Source: Nyssa sinensis (lineage: Eukaryota; Streptophyta; Magnoliopsida; Cornales; Nyssaceae). From it: 64,000 nt of DNA. Where the stretch lies: assembly GCA_008638375.1 (NCBI GenBank), contig VIRR01000467.1, forward strand, positions 1-64,000, read 5' to 3'. The notes below the pieces were generated by a model. That model was not told the origin of the DNA. It did not search any database and saw only the letters and a list, made by a program, of their open reading frames with translations. Below, piece after piece: positions 33,375 to 45,922 of the stretch (position 1 is the stretch's first letter; each line of letters begins with the position of its first letter). Made by a program: the position numbers and the translations under genes.

Positions 33375-34779
33375 ATGACACTCTGGCTACGTGAGATTTA
33401 GTGATGCCTTAATGAAGAAAAGAACTGAGAACTATATTTAGCCGTGGGGCGCATTTTGATGTTGTACAAGGGCATAAGCCCTAGAATATTTCATGTTATT
33501 TATATGTTATGAGGTAACAGGCAGGGCCTTATGAATTGTATCAGAACAAGAATTGGGTTAGTGTTTGGAATGCATGTGATTGTCCTTTGTTTTTTCTTTA
33601 TTATTTTACTTTCTTTTAGTTTCATTACTCGCACTTCGGGTTCGCAAAAATTCGGGGCGTGACAGGCTTAACCTAACCATGGTTAATAAGGTTAAGTGAT
33701 TTAATATATCAATAACTAAATAATACCAAACGTATATGTGTGGACAACGATAGTGTGTGAATAATACCTACGCATGAGATTGAATAATGTGCGCAATGAC
33801 GCGTGCAGGGGGACAGTCAAAAGTGACCGTCACCCCACCAATGTTTTGTGCATGTGAGTGTATAGTAAAGATCATGTGTGCCATACATCGGTAATGTGAT
33901 ATCTATATATATAGGTAGATACATATATAGACAGTTGTTCCATGAATCGCCCCTTTCATGAATAAAGAAAAAAGAAAGAAAATGGAGTAATGTATATGTT
34001 AATGTGTAGTGAGATAATTATTAAAGGAGGCTAAAGGGAGACATAGGGTCCGGACGATGTACCCTATATTCCTCATACCTCAATTGAAACGATGGAAAGA
34101 GAGAGAGGGAGAGAGAGAAAGAGATAAATGCAAGTATATATACACATGCATGGTGTCTACAACTGTCATATCCTGCACCCCACCCTACGTGGATGTCGAA
34201 GAAGTGATGTTAGTTAGCCACCTTGTCGGTCTCCCTACTGACAATACAACCAACCAAAGGCAAACTTTTGAACTGTCTGATGAATTGCATTCCAAATGTA
34301 AAGTCAGAATAACGAAATTTAAAACTTTTTCATCTCGAGAATGCAACTCATCTATATACCACAGAGCACGTCTATAACCAGACATCTAATATCTCTAGAA
34401 TACCAGTCTAGGGTTTACCCTAGTAAACCTAATGGTTCAGTGGGTTAATTAAAATAAAGAAAATCCTAACTTATGTTAATTACAATTTGACCCCAACAAG
34501 TTTTGAATATCCTGTTCTGGCCTAGCCTTTGAGAAAGAACTTCAAATATACCCCTGAAAAATAATTTAATAAATAAATAAATAAATAATTTTATAAATAA
34601 GGTAAAATGATCATGAGCCATGTCTTAATTCATCTATTGCATATCAATGAATTAAATCATATCATGTCACTCACCTGAATAGCCTGATTCAGTCCCAAAG
34701 AATCCCAGTCTTTACAAATCAGTGCCAAGCAAATCCTTGCTTGGAATGCCTTGTGCCTTCTAATCCAATGGAGATAATT

Positions 34780-35527
34780 CTTGAAAAATGTCAGATAAAT
34801 AGAATGAGCTTAACCAAGTTCAGTGAGTAACATAGGTTCCTGCTATGGGTTTCAAAACTAGTTCTTATATATATGATATCAAATAAAATACATAATCAAA
34901 TGTAGCTCAAGTAGAATAAACAGATTAGATTAGAACAGAACATATTAAAATAGAGCCAGAACATAACAAATCATAACAAAACAGATCAGAACTTAACAGA
35001 ATTGAACTGAATATCAATCAATCAAAGGCATATCATCAAATGTGTCTGAACCTCTCCCAGCTGCCCATAAGCAGACTACTCGTGGGGCCTCTACCCTCTA
35101 GGATCAGATTAGAACGGAACAGGACAGAATTGAGCGGACAGAAACAGAACAGAGTACCAATCAGTCATATGAGCCTTTCCCAGCTGCCCATGAGCGGACA
35201 CTTGTGGGGCCTCTACCCTCTGCGTCATGCTTTGGCATAAGTCAAACCGCTCAATCCTGTAGTGGGCCTAAGAGTAAGACACAACATATCAAAACAGAAT
35301 CAAAGTAGACTTCGAACGACGTATAACAGAACAAAACAAACCCGAACAGAATCAGAACAAGAAATAGCAAAAGATAGGACAGAATAGAATCATGCCACAT
35401 ATAATGTAGTACAAAGGGTATGCATGAAAGCATATGCATTAAAATAGTATAGTATATGAAAAAGTACAGTATACGAATCTAGATAGTACAGTACATATAC
35501 ACCAAGTCAGGGGTCCGAGTTACTCAC
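34780..35527 (-). other. 3' intron-like block of L9
   Basis: Minus-strand donor TTT/GTGAGTAAC, also found in L10, and an acceptor CATTTTTCAAG preceded by TTACTCACTGAACTTGG and a TAAGCTCATT branch-like motif. Confidence 0.5.
35041..35235. repeat. Direct duplication, about 125 bp, 2 copies (L9)
   Basis: The phrase 'ctcccagctgcccataagc' followed by 'gtggggcctctaccctct' occurs at about 35050 and again at about 35175. Confidence 0.75.
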
Positions 35528-37779
35528 AAATTGTTATGCTTATCTCCATTCATAATTAATCTCCCAATACGTCAGGCACATCCTTGCATATCCTGAATAA
35601 TCATCATTAATCACAAACAAATCAGAATTCATCCATTCATGACTTATTCATCATCTCAGGCGTCTATCTGATCCTCTAATTAGGTCCATTGGCCTCTTAC
35701 CCACTCATTGGGTTTCATTTGAGGCTATTACACTCCTTAAGTAGGCTTATTAGCATTCAGACTTATAATTTAAGTTATTGGGACTTCATTCGTTATCAAT
35801 TAAACACTTATTTAACCTTAGGGGCAAAATGATAATTTTGTCATTCTTACCCTAGACCCTATCGTGGTCCTCAGAATATGTCACATATCTCATATACAAA
35901 TTTTTAAGTATTTTCGACTTCATTTGGTATCTGCTTTTAATCATTAGGACACATCGATCATTTTTCATTTTATCCTCTAATTGTTCCGGAGTCTTATTTA
36001 GCCCCTCAATTTACATAATTATACTTATGATAGTCAATGATATCAGATTGGCTTTTATTCGGCCTTTGCTTTACATTTTTTATGCTCAGAGGTATTTTGG
36101 TCATTTTACATTTTATGATATTCTGACCCCGAATCATTATTTAGTCACATATACGAGTTCACAGTTATTCGGGCTTCCATTGGTATCAATTTTGTCCAAT
36201 TTGGACTCATTTGGGCTTCGTATCATATTAGGGGCATTTTGGTAATTTTTCATCGTATGGTGGGACCACTCCGGAGTCCCTGGATATCTAATCTAACATT
36301 TTCATTGTGCTCGAAATGTTTGAAACTGTTAATATAGCCTTTTTCGGATCTTAGTTTAGACTTCATTTGTTTTATTTATAGCCTAGGGGTAAAATGGTCA
36401 TTTTACCCTGTTTATAAAATAATTTAATTATTAATGAAATTGTTTTTCAAGGGTATATTTGAAGTACTTTTTCAAAGGCTAGGCCAGAATAGAATATTCA
36501 GAACTATTGGGGTCAAAGTGTAATTTACATAATTTAGGGTTTTCTTTATTTTAATTTAATCAATGAACCAAAGGGTTTATAAGTTTTAAACTTAGACCAG
36601 CCTAATAAGCCTTTGAACCAACTGGCTCAGGCTATGTCAAAGAACCGGTATAGCATAGCCACATGTCCTGTCTTATTCTCAGTTTGGCTATCCTCAAACC
36701 TGATTTCTAATTTATAACTCATGTAACCAAACAACGGCAATCCATTTAAACATAGGTTCAAAACGACATCGTGTACTCACCCCATTTATATTCGGTCGGG
36801 TTTTGACCAAACCCAGTCTAGGTCTAACCTAATAGACTTAAAAAAGACCCGTTCTTTACATGACATTTTGATCACTGTTCCGACGTCTTCTCCGACGCCA
36901 GCACCGGAACTGCAACTCATTTTCTTCATATTTCTCCCTATTTTGACGTCAGTTTCTCATGATTTTTATATCAAATGTCTTCTAGGAACCTCAAGGACTT
37001 ATTTAACACAGTTTTAGACCCCAAAAATTATGGATTCTGACACCCATTTCAATTTTTCGGCCAAGGTATCCTTGGCCCTAACAGGGCCATTTCTTGACCA
37101 TTTTGCATCATTTCACTTGTTTTGGATTCCTGGAATGATTTGTTACCTTGTTACATGTAAAAACTCAAGTTTAGTTTCCATTTAAATTTCTCTAAATTTA
37201 AGCCGTGGGATATAGAGACAAATTCTTATGGTTTCCTTTCAGTTTTCTATTGCTTTGGTTTCCTAATGGTCTGAAAAACATATAAAGAGGAATTTTGAGC
37301 ACATACCTTCCTCCAATGCCCGACGTCCTAAAGCTCCGATCTCCTTCAGCTATAGTTGTAACACCCCGACTTTGCGTAATTAATAATGAGTGTTATTTAT
37401 TAATTAATAACCGGCTCATAGAATGATTAGGGAATTAATTATGATCCCGACGGTCGCCATGGACCGATTAAATAATCAAATGTGTCTGGGGGAAAAGGGT
37501 ATGATACCCAAACCCAATTACTGGTTAAATCGATAAAATAATGTCGTCTTAACACTAACGAAATCCGAATTAGCTAACCCAAAAAATCCCGAATGTTTAA
37601 TAAATGACACGGAACCTCTGACACTGAAGATAACTGAAATATGAAACTCCTGGAACAAACCGTGTCGAAAAAGGAGTTACGGAATGAAAGTTATGAAGGA
37701 AATACTGAAACTGAATTTCTGCGCAACCAAACATGGCCTTAACCGAAATATGGGAAAAATGGCCAAATGGGAGGCCAAG

Positions 37780-37845
37780 GGAATTGAACCCTTGACCTTT
37801 GAGTGGAAAGAACTCTTATCCAAAAATTAACCATGTAGGCTGCCA
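37780..37845 (-). promoter_or_regulatory. tRNA-like A and B boxes, antisense within L10
   Basis: The minus strand has GGCAGCCTACATGG (A-box-like) and GGTTCAATTCC (37790-37780, B-box-like). They lie in the same place and on the same relative strand as in L2. Confidence 0.45.
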
Positions 37846-38319
37846 ATGTTTTGTGCTTAGTTGTACAACTAAAATGTATATATCTTTAAATTGGCCCAAG
37901 CTGCCACCCAAATTGGCCAATAACCAAGCATGCAACACATCAGCATGCATCACCCTATGCTCCCTAGATCATCATGCCTATGTACCCATGATTACATCTC
38001 CTTCCAACCAAATTGCATGCAAATCCATCATGCACTTGGGGAGATGAAATGTCAAAGACAAATATGATTTTTAGATAATCTCCATATATGCACGGAGAGA
38101 AATCAGAACTGTAGAGGCCTTGTGTACTGACTCTTAGAGAGAGAAAAATCCTTGTGAGGTCTTGCATGTGTGAGATCAAGCATGGTGTGTGCATGTGTGT
38201 GTACATCCATGGAGATGCACCAAAGGGGACTGAGGAACTGAGCAGCACCGTGTGACTGAATGAGGCGCCACCAAGGTGTTAGGACCTAGCCGTGTGGGAA
38301 CAGTAGGCCTGAACCAGAG

Positions 38320-38630
38320 GTAAACACCAAACTGCTCTGATTTTCATTTGTAAATTTTTTTACTGTTTTGGAGATCTGAGCCGTATAGACAACATGCATG
38401 TAACTGAGGTATTAGGGGGAAGAAAATGGGAGAAAATAGACTAAGTTTGAACCCATTTTGGGCACTGAACCATGATAGACCGAGAGATGGAAATTTTGTT
38501 TTGTTTTTTTTTAAATCTACACTAAGCTCGGTTTGATGCGTATAGGCATGAAAAGCGTGGAAAATGGAACTTAACACAACTTGAACGGACCAAAATGGTC
38601 CAAAAATGAGCTAGATATGGGCAGTTGCAG
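38320..38630 (+). other. First intron-like block of L10
   Basis: Donor AGAG/GTAAACACC and acceptor CAGTTGCAG/GTGC, equivalent to the L2 pair. Confidence 0.45.
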
Positions 38631-39469
38631 GTGCGGCTGACCCAAAACGATAATCCTCCAATCGATTGGTTTTGTAGGATTTTAGCACACCAAACTGTTC
38701 CTAAGAGTTCCAAAAGGTCCATGTGGTCGAAAACAGGGGTTAAAACAACCCAAAAACGCACGAAAATGAAACGGAAACGTCGCCGGAAAACCGGCCACCA
38801 CCGGAGCCGCGACCTGTAACCCACTGTTCGACGGCTAAAACTTGACCTCGGACAGAAACCGACACCGGGGATAGAAAGATCACGGAATTTGCTTTCGAAC
38901 CCAGTTGGGCCGAGCCCACGAAGTCACCGAAATTATCCCACCGGCGCCGGAGAAGACCCTTGTATGCCACCGGAGAAGACAAAGACCATGTTGGTCTCGG
39001 GTGGGTCCTGGATCGAACTCGGGTCGGGACCCGACCCGTTGAAGGACCGGATAAGTGGCACGTCGCCGTTTTGAAGGTTACTGTTTTGTTTTAAATTGAA
39101 TTCATCCTGTTTGGTTACAGTGATAATAAATTGAATTGGGATTTTGGGAATAAGCCATCCGTGGATAAGGGGGGCAATTGAGGTTAAATGGAATATGTAA
39201 TTCCGGTTTTCTGAAGGGTCAGAACCGGTTGGTTCACTGGAGTTCTGGACCGGTTCAGTTTCTGAACCCTAAAGCCAAACGGTCTGAACCTTTAGTTTAT
39301 TGAATTATGTTTTGACCCCTGAAGGTTCTGAAAATTTCGGATTTGCCCCAACAGTTCTGAATATTGCACAGTGGCCCAGATTTTGGAAAAATTATACATT
39401 TAAGCCCCTGGTAATTAATTAAATAATAAAATAATTATTTTAATTATTTTATTAAATAAGTAAAATTAT

Positions 39470-40640
39470 AATTTTACCCCCAGACATTAAATATGTCAAA
39501 CGGAGTCCAAATAAATTGAATAAATAGTGTATTTTCACTATTTCGAACATTCCGGACTCAATGGTGCAGTCCGATTTTGGAAATACAGTACCGAAAAATA
39601 CAGACCTGTAAGTGATAAATTACTGTACTGCCCCTAAGGGTACCCAGGCCCAAATAAAAATAAAAGACAGTCTATTCTGATTATGTCGGGCATTCTGGAC
39701 TCAACAGTGAAGTTCGTTTAAGGAACCGAAGTCCCGAAAAATATAGACACAAAGTGTAAATGACCGTACTGCCCCTAATGATTCCCAGGGTCAATTAAAC
39801 GTAACAGACAGTCCAACTTAATTATGTCAAACACTCTGGACCCAACGGCGAGGTCCATTTTATGAACTAACGTGCCGAAAAATATGACACGTGAAATTAC
39901 CAAATTACCCCTGATACTGTACGAAGCCCAAATGAAGCCCGATTGGGACGAAACTGATACCGATAGAAACCCGAACACTGGTGAAACTGTATACCTGATT
40001 AAATGACGAATCGGAGTCAAAATCTTACGAAACGTAAAATGACCAAAATACCCTTGAGCACTGTAAGTGCAAAGTAGAGGTCGAATAAAGGTCAAACTGA
40101 TATGATAAATTATCATAGGGATAATTATGAACACTAAAGGGCTAAATAAGACTCCGAGACAGTCAACGCGTAAAACGAGAAATGACCGATGTGTCCCGAC
40201 GATCTAAAACAGATACCAAATGAAGTCCAAGGGACTTACAAATTTATACATGAGATATATGGGACGTTCTAAGGACCATGATAGGGTCCGGGGCAAAAAT
40301 GACAAAATTACCATTTTGCCCCTAAGACTAAATAAGTATCCAACTGATACCGATTAGAGTCTAAAAGACTTAAAACTTCATATATACGATATATGGGATA
40401 TTCTGAGGACCATAACAGGGTCCAGGATAAGAATGGCAAAATTACCATTTTGCCCCTATGGTTAAAATAAGAACCTAACTGATACCGATTGGAGTCTAAA
40501 AGACGCAGAACTATATATTTAAGATATAAAGACTATTCTGAGGGCCTTGACAGGGTCCGGGGCAAGAATGATAAAATGACCATTTTGCCCCTAAGGCTGA
40601 AGAAGTAACTGACTGATAACGATTGAAGTCTAAATGACTT
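39470..40640 (+). repeat. Expanded hairpin-module array of L10
   Basis: Modules at about 39553, 39697 and 39834 carry the 'cattccggactcaatgg' phrase. From 40250 to 40600 three closely similar units of about 118 bp follow, built on 'attctgaggaccat-acaggg' and 'aattaccattttgccccta'. Confidence 0.75.
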
Positions 40641-40892
40641 GGGTTATAATCCTGATGACTGCTAAGCCTAATTTAAGAATAAAATAGCCCCGGATGAAAC
40701 CCGATGAGAGGGCGATAGGCTACTAGGCTATCTTAGGTAAACCGATAGATACCTAAGATGACAAATGAGACCTGAATGGATGAGTTCTGATCTGTATATG
40801 ATTGATGATTATTGTTCAGGATATACATGGAGATGCCTGACGTATCTGGAGGTTATCGGATTGGTTGCGCAAGGAGATAACCGTAACAGTTT

Positions 40893-42787
40893 GTGAGTAA
40901 CCTGGAACTTCTGACTTGGTGTATAAGTACACCGTCTAGTTACTGTATTTTGATTTACTGTACTGTTTTGTATACTGTACTGTCTGAATGCATACTTTTT
41001 TTATACTGCATTACACGTAACCTGATTTTGTACTGTCCTGCTCTCCTGTTCAGTTCGGGTCTGTCTTGTTCTGTTGTATGGTCTGTCCTGGTTTTATTTT
41101 GTACTGTTGCGTCTTGTGAGTAAACCTGACTCCTGAATTGGTGTATAAGTTCTGTCTAGATACTGTATTTTGATTCACTGTACTGTTTTGAACGTTATAC
41201 TGTTAAAAAGCATATATTTAAAGTAGCATATGCCTTGTCCTGATTGATATTGTTTCGTTTGGTTCCGTCATATTCAGTTCCGATATGACTTGTCCTGATT
41301 GACATCGTTTCGTTTTGTTCCGTCATATTCAGTTCCGATATGACTTGTCCTGATTGACATCGTTTCGTTTTGTTCCGTCATGTTCAGTTCCGATATGACT
41401 TGTCCTGATTGACATTGTTTCGTTTTGTTCCGTCATGTTCAGTTCCGATATGACTTGTCCTGATTGATATTGTTTCGTTTGTTTCCGTCATGTTCAGTTC
41501 CGATATGACTTGTCCTGATTGATATTGTTTCGTTTGTTTCTGTCATATTCAGTTCCGATATGACTTGTCCTGATTGACATTGTTTCGTTTTGTTCCGTCA
41601 TGTTCAGTTCCGATATGACTTGTCCGATTGATATTGTTTCGTTTGTTTCCGTCATATTCAGTTCCGATATGACTTGTCCTGATTGATATTGTTTCGTTTG
41701 TTTCGTTTGTTTTCGTCATATTCAGTTCCGATATGACTTGTCCTGATTGATATTGTTTCGTTTGTTTCCATCATGTTCAGTTCCGATATGACTTGTCCTG
41801 ATTAATATTGCTTCATTTTGTTCCGTCATGTCCAGTTCTGATATGACTTGTCCTGATTGATATTGTTTCGTTTTGTTCCGTCATGTTCAGTTCCGATATG
41901 ACTTGTCCTGATTGATATTGTTTCGTTTTGTTCCGTCATGTTCAGTTCCGATATGACTTGACCTGATTGATATTGTACCGTTTGATCTGCCATGTTCAGT
42001 TCCAGTATGTCTTTTTCTGATTGATGTATTGCTCTGTTTTGTCCCGTTATGATCCGTCCTGTTATGCCTCTGTCCTTGATTATGCCTGTGACTTGAACCA
42101 GTGTTTTGTTCCGTCTGATCCCGTTATGTACCGTCCGTTAATAATCTGTCTGTCTTGATTGATATATGGTCCAGTTCCGTTATGATCTGTCCGAATTCTT
42201 GACTTGGTATATAAGTTACTGCATAGATACTGTATTTTGATGCACTGTACGGTTTTAAAAGTTAAACTGTCTGAATGCATGTTTTTAAATGCAAACTTTT
42301 ATACTGCATTGTACGCGGCATGATTTTGTCCCGTCCTACTATTATTTTGTTCGGTCTGTCTTGTTCCATTTTATGGTCTATCTGATTTTGTTCTGCTATG
42401 ATGTGTCTGACTCTGGGTACCATTCTGATTATGAGCGGTCTGGCATAAGTAGGCTTGATTACGCGCCTAACTGATATATTATTGTTATGCCCTGTTATGA
42501 TCCGCCCAGTACTAATCTGTTCTGATATTTGAATTAATTGCCTATACTTTCATTGATATTGGCATCATGCACTATTCCGTCTGTTCTGATTTGTTGTTCC
42601 GTTTAGTTCAGTCCTGTTTTATTCTACTGAAACTGCATTTAAAGTAGATTTATAAAACTGCTATTTCAGAAACAACTGAACTACCCTTGTGCTTTGTAAA
42701 CAAGAAATGGTTTTGAAACCCTTGACAGGGAACCGGTGTTACTCATTGGGCTTTTCGAAGCTCACCCCATTCCCTAATGTTTTTCAG
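40893..42787 (+). other. 3' intron-like block of L10, 1.9 kb
   Basis: Donor GTTT/GTGAGTAACCTGG; acceptor ATGTTTTTCAG/GAATG. Upstream of the acceptor are TTACTCATTGGGCTTTTC and AAGCTCACC. It is the longest block of the family because of the minisatellite. Text around 40910-40990 and its partial repeats at 41135 and 42205 add further duplication. Confidence 0.55.
41233..41990 (+). repeat. 55-bp minisatellite, about 14 copies
   Basis: Each unit reads 'cttgtcctgattgatattg', 'tttcgttttgttccgtcat', 'gttcagttccgatatga'. Copies begin near 41233, 41289, 41345 and so on to about 41956. A few differ by small internal duplications (such as 'tttcgtttgtttcgtttg' near 41690). Neighbouring copies are very similar, so the expansion looks young. 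Confidence 0.95.
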
Positions 42788-43615
42788 GAATGATATCTGT
42801 TGGATCTGATGGCACTGATCAGTGGAGACTAGATTACTGAGGATTGAATCTGTTTAATCAGGTGAGTGATGTAATACGACTGACTTGACTGGTATGTACT
42901 AGATATAGACCTGGCTCATGGATTTAAACGGTACTCTAAAGATTATAGTTCTGCTTTGTTGTTATATGTCGGATTATAGATATGCTCTGAGGTTAGAATT
43001 GTTAGCTGTTGGATTTTAGACTGGCTCTGTGGTACATAGCCTTATAGTGAATACATGAGTTGCATTCCCTTGACAAAAAAAAAAAAGAAGGGTTTTAAAT
43101 TCCGCTGCATCTGACCCTACAGTCGGAGTGCAATTCACTGGAAAGTTCAGAAATTGCCTTCGGTTGGTCGCGTGGCGGCTGACTGGCATCACGTCCTTGA
43201 CATCCGCGTAGGTTGGGGTTCGGGATGTGACAATAGTGGTTTGCAATGTTGTGGCTAATCTTTCTCTATTTTAACTTTTTTCCCTTTCTTTAATCTATCT
43301 CTTACTCTCTTTGTCTCAATTTCTTGGTTGTTTTTCCAAGTTGGCTGCATTACACGTTTCTTTATATATCTAGTAGAACCATCCAGAAGCTAACAATTTT
43401 GTGTTTAGCTAGAAGCTTCAGGAGTCTCTCTTTTTTTCTCTTTTTAATTTTGGTGCTGGAAGGTTCATGGAACTTATGTGTATTTATATACATACATCTA
43501 CATGTAGCTCAAGTTTCCACTCTAGATTTTTCTAGAAGCTGCCCCTCACGTTGATATATCTATTAAGTTATCTTCTAGTAGCTTCTGCTGCAATGCCCTT
43601 TCTTTTCCTTCATGT

Positions 43616-43760
43616 ATATAGATATATATATATATATATATATATATTTGCCTCACATGTTTTTCTAGCAGCTTCAGAAGATATTTTATATATATATATA
43701 TATGTTACCCTAGTCCAGAAGCTTCCTGATTTATATATATATATAATAATATGTATAGAT
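43616..43760. repeat. (TA)n microsatellites
   Basis: TA runs at about 43621-43648, 43690-43702 and 43733-43742, in L9 near its 5' end. Confidence 0.9.
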
Positions 43761-45229
43761 ATTTTATGATATATATTATATATATTCATTATACGTACAG
43801 TGACCGTATTAATATTTTATTTCATAAATTCTTAATTTATGGCACGTCGGTGGCATGTCAATAAATTTGGCTTAAAGCCAGAGCCCGGTAGTATTATTAC
43901 GTATTTTATCAATTTTGGATCCCCGTTCGTGTCTTATATTATATTCATATTATTTTCATAATTAATTTTTCATATCGATTCCATTTATCCATTTCGGCAC
44001 TCAGTTGACCGGGTTGTCAATTTTTCGAGCATCCACCATCTTTGGTGTTTTTGGATTAATCTCATATTTTCTAATAATTTATCCCATTCATGTGAGCTCG
44101 GTTATTGTTTTAGTCATATCAAGTTTTTGGGGTATTACAACAATCCTACCAAAAAGGAACACAATAAAATAAGAATTTGAAGATGAGTTTCCAATAGCTT
44201 AAGGAGTTCGAAAGATGGAGCATGCGAGGATTGGAGACAGAGAGAGAGAAGCCATCAAAGGTAAACTTTCTCTCACTTAAATCTCCTTCTCCAAATGTTG
44301 TTTCAATGAGTTATAATATACATGCATGTGTTTAATATTAGAAATAGATGAAAATGGAAGGAAAATGAAATTGTTTAGCCTAAGAAACCTTAAGCAAAAC
44401 CATAGGCCCAAAAATGATGGAAACTGAGTTTTGAACCCATAACATAGTAATCTTCAAACAAAGAACAAGGCTCAAAAGAGCACTAAAAATGGAACATACA
44501 ACAAGTTGTAACACCAAAAATGGTGCAGTAACGGCCATAAAAAAGACAGTTGCAATCCAGAGAGAGAAAATCCTATATACACGATTTAGGTTATTTCACT
44601 TGGTTTTAGGAATGGTAAAATGTTCCCTAGGGTCCCAGAAATCTATCGAAATTAAAACAAGGTGAAAATACAACCTATAACTCAACAAAATAAGAGAACA
44701 AATGGTCACCGAAAAACCAAGCTTCGTCGGAGTAGCCCTTGCAACCATCTGTTTCAACGATCATAGATGGATGAAACCAAGATCCAACCTCAAAAATGGA
44801 ATCTATGAATGAAAATAGTTTGAAACACATCAGAAAAGATGCCAAAAAAACTCACCGGAGATCAACGTCGCTAGAGAAGGCGACCGACGCCGATAAGGAT
44901 ACTCAATTGACCAGTCAACGGGTTGGGCCCTGACCCATTTAAAACAAATTTTGTATTAAAATCAAAACGTTTTTGTTTCATTTAAATGGTGCTGACATCA
45001 TAATGACATCAACATGATGCAATGAACCATTTGAATCGTTTGGTTTTTAACCAAACTGACGGGTTCACTTGAAATTTTACTAAGCTGGACGACTTATTTA
45101 ATAACTTTCTAAAATTAAGTTTTTACCCAAAAATCTTATGGAAATTATGGAAAGGCCCATAAATTAATTAAAAACTAATTTTAAAAATCCTTTTAATTAA
45201 AGAGATATTTCTAAAATGCCCTTAAGCCA

Positions 45230-45700
45230 AAAATATGTCAAATGAAGAGCAATTAAAATGCAAGAAGAGTTTAACACAACATTCTTGGGCATTACGGACT
45301 CAATGGCAGAGTCTGATTTACAAAATTAGATCCCAAAAAATATGAACGGACAAGCTAGAATAATTTCAACTATGTCTTGATGCATTAATTAAGCTACCCA
45401 TTGAACCCCGGTGACTATAAAAGTACCTACCTTAATATTTTTCAACTTTTCGAACTCAATAGTGGAGTCTGTTTAGTCAAACGTGGTACCAAAGATATAA
45501 ACACATAGAAATGTAAAATTCTCAAATTGCGCTTAATGTTGTACGAGTTACCAAACAAATCGAGAAAATATAAGAAGAGGCATAATTAATGTTTTTGAAT
45601 GCTTTAAACCTAACGGTGAAGTCAAACTAAGCATCTGGGTACCTGAACATGGTCCTGCATGAAGTGTAAAATTACAAAAATGCCCCTAAAGGCTAAAGTT
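45230..45700 (+). repeat. Hairpin-module array of L7
   Basis: Modules at about 45294, 45445 and 45600; the clearest reads 'ttacggactcaatggcagag'. They are more decayed than in L2 or L3. Confidence 0.55.
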
Positions 45701-45922
45701 AGCACACGATGAACTAAGAAGTATTGGTAACCTCGATTAAAGACCATAAGGGAGTCTTAAACAGTAAGACTAAATCTAGAAGAGACTAAGAACATTAAGT
45801 AAGCAAAGATTAAGTCAAGTACTATACTGATATAGTCTCGATGTATTTTAACCCATGCTTTAGGAATGTCGAGACATGTCAAATAGACGAATAAAGGAAT
45901 GACTGTGGACACTAGACCACAA

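Larger units (their letters stand above)
30388..33664 (+). mobile_element. L8: 3.28-kb solo-LTR-like element nested in L7
   Basis: Begins TGTAAAGATTCAAAA and ends TTCGGGGCGTGACA. Exact GGCTT repeats flank it (30383-30387 and 33665-33669). It holds TA/GT tracts (30440-30820), the GTAAGT...AGTTGCAG pair (31106-31251), a GC-rich island (about 31547-31660), hairpin modules (32030-32420), a minisatellite (33057-33192) and the 3' intron-like block (32614-33374). No coding sequence was recognised. Confidence 0.87.
37357..43232 (+). mobile_element. L10: 5.9-kb solo-LTR-like element nested in L9
   Basis: Begins TGTAACACCCC and ends TTCGGGATGTGACA. Exact ATAGT repeats flank it (37352-37356 and 43233-43237). 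It aligns with L2 at both ends. Internal order: antisense tRNA-like boxes (37780-37845), donor 38320, AGTTGCAG ending at 38630, GC-rich region 38773-39040, a much-expanded hairpin-module array 39470-40640, and a 1.9-kb intron-like block 40893-42787 holding a 55-bp minisatellite. The extra length over L2 comes mostly from these two arrays. No coding sequence was recognised; an open frame at 38522-38824 (minus) only reflects the GC-rich region. Confidence 0.9.
34164..44139 (-). mobile_element. L9: minus-oriented solo-LTR-like element split by L10
   Basis: On the minus strand it begins TGTAATACCCC at 44139 and ends at 34164 (plus strand TGTCATATCCTG). Flanks ACAAC (34159-34163) and ACAAT (44140-44144) match at 4 of 5 bases. 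Without L10 it is about 4.1 kb. The plus-strand text from 34164 to 34330 is the inverse counterpart of the L10 3' end, so orientation is clear. It has a minus-strand donor TTT/GTGAGTAACTCGG at 35527, an acceptor near 34780, hairpin modules at about 35820-36440 and a GC-rich stretch at 36885-36910. No coding sequence was recognised. Confidence 0.8.

Noticed and set aside
38522..38982. Minus-strand frames of 80-100 codons
   Set aside because: They overlap the GC-rich part of L10 and are not kept in L2, L4 or L8.
41233..41990. Possible CRISPR array
   Set aside because: Units are contiguous and near-identical with no unique spacers. This is an ordinary minisatellite in a plant genome.
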